In this document: piece after piece, positions 15,103-19,853 of the stretch | Position numbering within the stretch: position 1 is the first letter of the stretch | Layout: each line of letters begins with the position of its first letter | From: Syntrophales bacterium | GTDB lineage: Bacteria; Desulfobacterota; Syntrophia; Syntrophales; UBA2251 | Length of the DNA: 19,853 bases | Reading direction: 5' to 3' | Assembly (NCBI GenBank): GCA_023230905.1 | Contig: JALNWL010000022.1 | Coordinates: forward strand, 1-19,853 | Notes under the pieces: model-generated | The model's input: only the letters and a program-made list of their open reading frames with translations | What the model was told of the DNA's origin: nothing | The model's database searches: none | Made by a program: the position numbers and the translations under genes

Positions 15103-16248
15103 ATGAAAAGGGTTGCTATCTGTGCGGTGGCTCAACACGAGATCAAGGGCAACATCTGGTGCAAGCGTTTTCAGGAGATGTTGATGGACATCCTCGAAGA
15201 GCTGCAGGGGGAAACGGGGTTTACCTTCGGCGGTGAAACGGGTGTGAAGAACATCATTACCTGCTCCGATGATTTTTTCGATGCCCGAACGATATCCGAC
15301 AATGCGGTGAACGATGTCGTCGGTGCCGGCAATTACCGGGGGGAGCAAAAAATGGCTCAGGAGGGGCTCAACGGTATTGGATACGCAATGGCCGTGATCC
15401 TGTCCGGACATGATGATGTCATTTATCTGGCCGGACATTGCAAGGAGTCCCTCACGGCCAGCAGGAACCAGATAGCAAACATGGCTTATGATCCTTTTTA
15501 TGGTCGCTGCCTGGGACTGGACTACCTCAACACCGCGGGGCTCCAGGCCAGAGCCTACATGGAGAAAAGCAGGATCACCCAGGAACAGCTGGCCAAGGTG
15601 GTGGTGAGGGCGCGTCAATGGGCGTCCAGAAATGCGTATGCCAACGAGAAAACGCAGCTCAACCTGGGCGATGTCATGTTTTCCCCCGTTCTTTGTGATC
15701 CGATCAGAAGCCTGCACGCCTATCCGGTGTCGGACGGTGCGGTAGGCATGCTGCTCGCGTCCGAAGAAAGGGCCCGTGAATTCACGGACAACCCGGTCTG
15801 GATTACGGGTTTTGGGAACTGCATGGACGATTATTTCATGGGCAGGCGTGATCTCGCGAGCAGCTCCGCCCTGAAAAAAGCGGCCCATCAAGCCTATCAG
15901 ATGGCCGGGATCAAGAAGCCGCAAAAATCGGTCAACCTGGTGGAAGCGATGGACTGTTACGCCTATCAGCAGCCGCTGTGGCTGGAGGGACTGGGCCTGT
16001 GTGAGGAAGGCAAGGGTGGCGATTTCATCGATGAACAGGGCCCCGCCCGATACAACGTCAATCTTTCCGGTGGCATGCTGGCGGGAAGACCCCTCATGAT
16101 CGGCGGGTTATACGGGGTGGCCGAGGCGGTTCTTCAACTTCAGGGTCGCGCCCATGAGCACCAGGCAGCCGATGCGAACTGCGCCGTCGTCCAAAGCACG
16201 ACGGGCGGGGCGGGACAGTTCCAGACGGTTGCCGTACTTGAACGATAG
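15103..16248 (+). CDS. Thiolase-fold protein 1 (SCP2/lipid-transfer type) lacking the catalytic residues
   Basis: This 381-residue protein has the SCP2-type thiolase layout: a first half ending in a helix that follows the active-site loop, the ITQEQLAKVVVRARQWASRN helix, AYPVSDGAVGMLLAS, and the NVNLSGGMLAGRPLMIGGLYG loop. The nucleophilic Cys of the NNNCATG-type loop corresponds to KMAQEGL (84-90) with no Cys at that site. The GHP histidine is Arg329 (AGRP), the ELHD histidine is Met283 (EAMD), and the C-terminal HNxGxGG loop reads QSTTGGAGQ. It is therefore not a normal thiolase. GGGAGG precedes the ATG. It sits 11 bp before a second thiolase-fold gene and upstream of two DUF35 genes, which suggests a heteromeric complex. 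It may be a structural partner, an acyl-CoA binder or a lyase subunit. Confidence 0.85.
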   Translation: MKRVAICAVAQHEIKGNIWCKRFQEMLMDILEELQGETGFTFGGETGVKNIITCSDDFFDARTISDNAVNDVVGAGNYRGEQKMAQEGLNGIGYAMAVILSGHDDVIYLAGHCKESLTASRNQIANMAYDPFYGRCLGLDYLNTAGLQARAYMEKSRITQEQLAKVVVRARQWASRNAYANEKTQLNLGDVMFSPVLCDPIRSLHAYPVSDGAVGMLLASEERAREFTDNPVWITGFGNCMDDYFMGRRDLASSSALKKAAHQAYQMAGIKKPQKSVNLVEAMDCYAYQQPLWLEGLGLCEEGKGGDFIDEQGPARYNVNLSGGMLAGRPLMIGGLYGVAEAVLQLQGRAHEHQAADANCAVVQSTTGGAGQFQTVAVLER

Positions 16249-16259
16249 GGGGTCTCAAA

Positions 16260-17453
16260 ATGACGAAAAAGAAGAATAGAAATGTCGGGATTATTGGAAT
16301 CGGCATGACGGAAATATCCAGCCATAAAGAAAACCAGAACCAGCCCGAGATGATCAACGAGGCGGTCAGGGCCGCCATCGCCGATGCCGGAATCACGTTG
16401 AGCGATATCGATTGCGTTGTTCATGGAAACATGGAGCTGTTTGAAATGATTCACCAGCCCGATCTCTGGCACATGATTGGGACGGGTGCGCTTGGCAAGC
16501 CCGGATTCAGGATTACGACGGGGGGCACCACCGGCATGACCCTGGTTGCCGCCGCGGACAATCTGGTCGCGTCAGGGATGTATGATGTCGTCATGGCCAT
16601 CGGATTCAATAAACTGCAGGAGGCGGGGAGTACCACGGGCGGCATCACGAATATGGCGGACCCTCTTTGGTACCGGCATTTGCAGACCGGGGCCCTGACC
16701 AGTACCTCGGCCAATCTGAGTATCGAAGAATTTGGTGAAGCGCGGGCGAGAAAGGCGGCCATGAAGCACCGCATCATGATGGATAAGCATGCCAGCCTCA
16801 ACGAGCGGGCGCACAGAAGGTTCGGACTTGAATACGATCAGATGGAGGACCTGATGAAGAATTCTCCTCCGTTGATCGGCGAACTGAGGCTTATCCACAT
16901 GTGCTCGCAGAGCGACGGAGCGTGCGTCATGATCCTGGCTTCCGAAAAAAAAGCGAAGAAAATATGCAAGAAGCCGGTTTGGATCAGAGACCATATTGCC
17001 GTTCACCGGGAAGAAACCGCCTCCAACGCCTATTTCCCCATCCTGAGTGAAACCTCCCAGCGTGTTGCCGCCAGGAAACTCTTCACCCGAAACGGCATCG
17101 ACAATCCGGTTGAGTACTTCGATGTTTTTGAGATGTATGACCCCTCCGCGTGGTGGGGCATTGAGTGGTTGCGCGATTTCTTTCTCCTGGAGGGGGATGA
17201 AGCCATTAAGATGGTGGAGGAGGGGGATTGGGATCTGGACGGGAAGGTGCCCGTCAACCCCTCGGGCGGCGTAACCGCCAGCAATCCGATCAGCGCAACG
17301 GCCATGCTGAAGCCGGCTGAAGTTGCGCTTCAGATGAGGGGGGATGCGGGGAGGCATCAGCTTAAGCGGGAGGTCAGGCACGGATTGGCTTCCGGGTTTG
17401 GCGGCGTGATGTGGACGGAGCTGATGATCCTTGAAAAGGACTTGAATTGGTAG
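16260..17453 (+). CDS. Thiolase-fold protein 2, Ltp2-like, lacking the catalytic Cys and His
   Basis: This 397-residue SCP2-type thiolase-fold protein recognisably begins VGIIGIGMTEISSH, then has ITTGGTTGMTLVAAADNLVASGMYDVVMAIGFNK (from 85), SQSDGACVMILAS, NPSGGVTASNPISATAML and HGLASGFGGVMWTEL. The position of the thiolase nucleophile (NxxCATG) is Gly88 in TTGGTTG. The GHP histidine is replaced in ASNP (341-343). The ELHD motif reads EMYD with Tyr293 in place of His. A Tyr at this place recalls Ltp2-type steroid side-chain aldolases, which use tyrosines and need a DUF35 partner, and two DUF35 genes follow directly. I infer a possible retro-aldol or related carbon-carbon cleavage, but acyl-CoA binding alone would also fit. 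The ATG follows a weak G-rich Shine-Dalgarno, 11 bp after the preceding stop. Confidence 0.86.
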   Translation: MTKKKNRNVGIIGIGMTEISSHKENQNQPEMINEAVRAAIADAGITLSDIDCVVHGNMELFEMIHQPDLWHMIGTGALGKPGFRITTGGTTGMTLVAAADNLVASGMYDVVMAIGFNKLQEAGSTTGGITNMADPLWYRHLQTGALTSTSANLSIEEFGEARARKAAMKHRIMMDKHASLNERAHRRFGLEYDQMEDLMKNSPPLIGELRLIHMCSQSDGACVMILASEKKAKKICKKPVWIRDHIAVHREETASNAYFPILSETSQRVAARKLFTRNGIDNPVEYFDVFEMYDPSAWWGIEWLRDFFLLEGDEAIKMVEEGDWDLDGKVPVNPSGGVTASNPISATAMLKPAEVALQMRGDAGRHQLKREVRHGLASGFGGVMWTELMILEKDLNW

Positions 17454-17464
17454 GAGGTGCGATG

Positions 17465-17947
17465 ATGACTAAAGATAAACGGAATGCTCCGGCTGAGGAA
17501 CTGATTTCCATACAAGTCGTAAACGCGATTGATTGCGCTTTCCCCACCGGATCGATCATGGGGAAGTGGTTTCGAGGCCTGAAGGAGAAGAAGTTCTATG
17601 CGACCCGATGCCCCTCCTGCGGTCGTACGATGACTCCGCCCAGGGGGTGCTGTGCGTTATGTGTGGTCCGCTCCGAGGAATTTGTGGAGGTCGGGCCCAA
17701 AGGGACCGTCGAAAATTATGACATTGCCTACTATGCGAGCCCGGACCCGCTGACCGGGAAAGTCCGTTCCACGCCGTACGCTGCGGTTTTTGTGCGGATG
17801 GACGGATCCGACCGGGACATCTTTACCCATGCAATCAGGGACGAGGATATCCCCAGGCTCAAGCGCGGGGTGCGGGTGAGGCCCGTGTGGAATGAGGTCA
17901 GAACCGGCAGCATTGAAGACATGCTGTACTTTGAAATTGATGCTTAA
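17465..17947 (+). CDS. DUF35 Zn-ribbon/OB-fold protein 1
   Basis: This 160-residue partner protein has the DUF35 layout: an N-terminal helix (SIMGKWFRGLKEKKFYATR), a rubredoxin-like zinc ribbon with Cys49, Cys52, Cys62/63 and Cys66 (CPSCGRTMTPPRGCCALC), and an OB-fold C-terminal half (GTVENYDIAYY through VRVRPVWNEV). DUF35 proteins pair with thiolase-fold enzymes, as in BbsA with BbsB in anaerobic toluene degradation, PhlB in phloroglucinol acetylation and the ChsH2 DUF35 domain with Ltp2. They shape the acyl-CoA channel of the complex. The frame is open from a TTG at 17447, but GGAGG at 17453-17457 points to ATG 17462 or 17465. The latter has 7-nt spacing and is used here. It lies 11 bp after the second thiolase-fold gene. 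Confidence 0.9.
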   Translation: MTKDKRNAPAEELISIQVVNAIDCAFPTGSIMGKWFRGLKEKKFYATRCPSCGRTMTPPRGCCALCVVRSEEFVEVGPKGTVENYDIAYYASPDPLTGKVRSTPYAAVFVRMDGSDRDIFTHAIRDEDIPRLKRGVRVRPVWNEVRTGSIEDMLYFEIDA

Positions 17948-17959
17948 GGAGAGCTGACA

Positions 17960-18436
17960 ATGAATGCATGCAGACGACACGAGAATACTCAGGACTGTTT
18001 CGTTGTTCCCGGCAAGATGGCGCTTCCCAACCAGTACTTTGCCGGCCGGGTGGGGTCGAGGTTTATAATATCGCTGCGGGATTCAACGAAGATCTTGGGC
18101 GTCAAATGCCCGAAATGCAAAAGCGTCTATGTCCCGCCTCTGGAATACTGTGAGAAGGACATGACGAAAATTGACGAGAACTGGGTTGAACTGGGGAATG
18201 AGGGCGTTCTGACCAACTATACGGTGGTGAACTACCGAGACGCCCATCTGCCCCGGAAGGCGCCGTATATCCTGGGGATGATCAAGCTTGACGGTGCGGA
18301 AGCGCCGTTTATCCACATCGTGGCGGGCATCGAGCCGGAAAATGCAGCCATCGGTATGAGGGTCAAGGCGGTCTTTTCCGAAAAAACGACGAATACGATT
18401 CTGGACATCGATCACTTTGCGCCCGTCGAGGGGTGA
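17960..18436 (+). CDS. DUF35 Zn-ribbon/OB-fold protein 2 (one zinc ligand changed)
   Basis: This is a second DUF35 protein of 158 residues, different enough from its neighbour not to be a recent duplicate. Helix region ALPNQYFAGRVGSRFIISLRD is followed by a zinc ribbon with only three of four cysteines: Cys50, Cys53 and Cys64 in CPKCKSVYVPPLEYCEKD. Asp67 stands where the fourth Cys is expected. The OB-fold half runs from GVLTNYTVVNYRDAH to MRVKAVFSEKT. It should partner one of the two thiolase-fold proteins encoded just upstream. AAGGAG precedes the ATG by 8 nt, and the gene begins 12 bp after the first DUF35 stop. Whether zinc is bound with Cys3Asp or lost is not visible. Confidence 0.88.
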   Translation: MNACRRHENTQDCFVVPGKMALPNQYFAGRVGSRFIISLRDSTKILGVKCPKCKSVYVPPLEYCEKDMTKIDENWVELGNEGVLTNYTVVNYRDAHLPRKAPYILGMIKLDGAEAPFIHIVAGIEPENAAIGMRVKAVFSEKTTNTILDIDHFAPVEG

Positions 18437-18505
18437 AGGCGTGACTTCTCGCCGGATTGGAACCCGTAACATGGCCTCTATTCAGAAGCCGGAAAGGTTA
18501 AGACA

Positions 18506-19657
18506 ATGGATTTCAGAATAGCCGAAGAGCATCTCGCCGTTGTGGAAAGCGTCGAGAAATTTTCCCGAAATGAAATGTTGCCCCTGGCGCGGGAGTTGGA
18601 TGAGAAAAGCGAGTTTTCAATGCCCTTATGGAAGAAAATGGGTGCATTGGGTTACCCGGGGCTGCTGGCTGGTCAGAAATACGGCGGAAGCGAACTGGGC
18701 GCACTGGGGACGACCATGGCGCTCGAGGCCGCCGGACGAGGAGGGGCGGATCAGGGCACCTTGCTTTCCTGGGCTGCCCATATGGTTATATCAATGCTGA
18801 ACGTCGAGCACTGGGGGAGCGAGGCGCAGAATCAAAAGTACCTCCCCAAGATGGCAACGGGCGAGTGGATCGGAGCAATGGCCTTGACCGAGCCCAATGC
18901 AGGGAGTGACGCCAGTTCCGTCACGACCAGTGCAACGCTTCGAGGGGATAAATACATCCTGAACGGAACCAAGATGTTCATTACCAATGGGCCGATCTGT
19001 GATGTTGTCGTGGTCATCACCCGTTCCGAAGCGGGGTCGAAAGGCGCCAACGGGACGACGGCCTTTATCGTTGATAAGAGCATGCCTGGATGGTTTTCGA
19101 GTAGAAAATTGGACAAGATGGGATTAAGGGCTTCGCCGACCGGGGAACTGGTGTTTGAAAATTGTGAAGTCCCGGTGGAGAACGTTCTGGGTCAGGTCGG
19201 TATGGGCATCAAGAGTGTTGCCTTCTCCGGCGTCAACTGGGAGCGGACGATCCTGGCCGGCCACTTCCTGGGAGGGATGGAATTCAATCTGGAGCAGTGT
19301 ATCAGGTATGCCAAGGAGCGGGTGCAATTCGGACGCCCGATCGCCAGCTTTCAGGCCATACAGCATAAAATCGTCGACATGGCGGCGGATATCGAGGCCA
19401 TCAAGGTCTTGCTGTACAGGCAGGCGTGGATGATCGACAACAATATCCCCTGCATAAAGGAGACGTCGCTCACGAAAGCGATTATAGGCGGGATGATGCT
19501 GAGGAATGCGGATGAAGCGATCCAGATCTTTGGCGGTTACGGGTTGTGTAAAGAATATCCGGTGGAAAGATTTTACCGGGATTGGAAACTCGCTTCCATC
19601 GGGGGCGGTACGAACGAGGTGAACAGGGATATCGCAGCCCGGTTTCTGCTGAAATAA
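18506..19657 (+). CDS. Acyl-CoA dehydrogenase, isovaleryl-/long-chain-type active site
   Basis: This standard-length (383-residue) acyl-CoA dehydrogenase has MALTEPNAGSDASSV (FAD/substrate motif, from about 130), NGTKMFITNG, RYAKERVQFGRPIASFQAIQ, IFGGYGLCKEYPVERFYRD and a TNEVNRDIAARFLL C-terminus. The usual catalytic Glu of the IYEGT motif is replaced: the segment reads SIGGGTNE with Gly367 at that site. A Glu is present on helix G instead (Glu246 in VNWERTILAG), as in isovaleryl-CoA and long-chain acyl-CoA dehydrogenases. It should therefore be active, perhaps with a branched or bulky acyl group. It follows the second DUF35 gene after 69 bp and probably introduces the double bond before the thiolase-fold/DUF35 step. 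An AAAGG-like Shine-Dalgarno precedes the ATG. Confidence 0.94.
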   Translation: MDFRIAEEHLAVVESVEKFSRNEMLPLARELDEKSEFSMPLWKKMGALGYPGLLAGQKYGGSELGALGTTMALEAAGRGGADQGTLLSWAAHMVISMLNVEHWGSEAQNQKYLPKMATGEWIGAMALTEPNAGSDASSVTTSATLRGDKYILNGTKMFITNGPICDVVVVITRSEAGSKGANGTTAFIVDKSMPGWFSSRKLDKMGLRASPTGELVFENCEVPVENVLGQVGMGIKSVAFSGVNWERTILAGHFLGGMEFNLEQCIRYAKERVQFGRPIASFQAIQHKIVDMAADIEAIKVLLYRQAWMIDNNIPCIKETSLTKAIIGGMMLRNADEAIQIFGGYGLCKEYPVERFYRDWKLASIGGGTNEVNRDIAARFLLK

Positions 19658-19735
19658 GGGACCCGCTCTCGATTCGGGACTTTCATCAACAAGGGACAGC
19701 TTATCCAATAAAATAAAAAAGGGGGACATCGTTTC

Positions 19736-19853
19736 ATGAAGAGATTGACACCGTTTGAAGAGAATGTCGTGCGTCGCGTGGCCGTGGGCGATTTTCTGGT
19801 TCGGTCGGCTGCCCGTTACCCGTCGCATAAGGCCCTGCGTTTCCGGGATCGAA
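19736..19853 (+). CDS. AMP-forming acyl-CoA synthetase, N-terminal fragment (runs off window)
   Basis: The frame opens at ATG 19736 and remains open to the window end, giving 39 residues. The sequence VAVGDFLVRSAARYPSHKALRFRD matches the beginning of AMP-binding acyl-CoA synthetases (typically a V/I-GD-x-L-x-R-S/A-A-x-R-x-P pattern before the first strand). These enzymes activate a carboxylic acid with ATP and CoA. A purine-rich AAGGGGGA lies about 10 nt before the start. It is 78 bp after the acyl-CoA dehydrogenase gene, on the same strand, and would supply the acyl-CoA used by the operon. Too little of the gene is present to say which acid it prefers. Confidence 0.75.
   Translation, partial: MKRLTPFEENVVRRVAVGDFLVRSAARYPSHKALRFRDR

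Overview
The window is high-GC bacterial DNA with short intergenic gaps and genes packed into operons. Its content fits a strictly or facultatively anaerobic, acyl-CoA-metabolising member of the former Deltaproteobacteria (Desulfobacterota, perhaps Syntrophales-like). The signs are two different acyl-CoA dehydrogenases, a thiolase-fold/DUF35 operon, a sigma-54 activator, an acyl-CoA synthetase and a groEL end. This placement is inference from gene content; no 16S gene or other decisive marker is present.

Left part (1-6100). The 3' end of groEL closes with a strong terminator. A tight four-gene operon on the minus strand follows: M24 metallohydrolase, MFS transporter, threonine-synthase-family PLP enzyme, RidA. 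It diverges from a YheO/DauR-type regulator across an AT-rich spacer holding a perfect inverted repeat and candidate promoters. It looks like an uptake-and-breakdown cassette for an amino-acid-derived amide or imine-forming compound. The import, hydrolysis, PLP elimination and RidA clean-up steps are inferred; the substrate is unknown.

Middle part (6100-10960). A 607-residue acyl-CoA dehydrogenase has its own near-consensus sigma-70 promoter. It is followed, still on the minus strand, by a three-gene operon: class-I glutamine amidotransferase-like hydrolase (peptidase C26), AmpG-type muropeptide permease, GNAT acetyltransferase. These genes overlap or nearly touch, and the operon has its own consensus promoter. 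It may serve muropeptide recycling.

Right part (11020-19853). A 1045-residue sigma-54 activator (helical-repeat N-terminus, GAF, AAA+, Fis HTH) is divergent from an operon preceded by a canonical GG-N10-GC sigma-54 promoter. That operon encodes a PHP-domain protein, two thiolase-fold proteins, two DUF35 zinc-ribbon/OB proteins, an isovaleryl-CoA-dehydrogenase-type acyl-CoA dehydrogenase and the start of an AMP-forming acyl-CoA synthetase cut by the window edge. Neither thiolase-fold protein has the catalytic cysteine or histidine. They and the DUF35 partners could therefore form a heteromeric carbon-carbon lyase or retro-aldolase-like complex rather than a classical thiolase. This is the most interesting part of the window. 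The DNA from about 11 kb rightward looks less GC-rich by eye than the left half, which may mark a separately acquired block.
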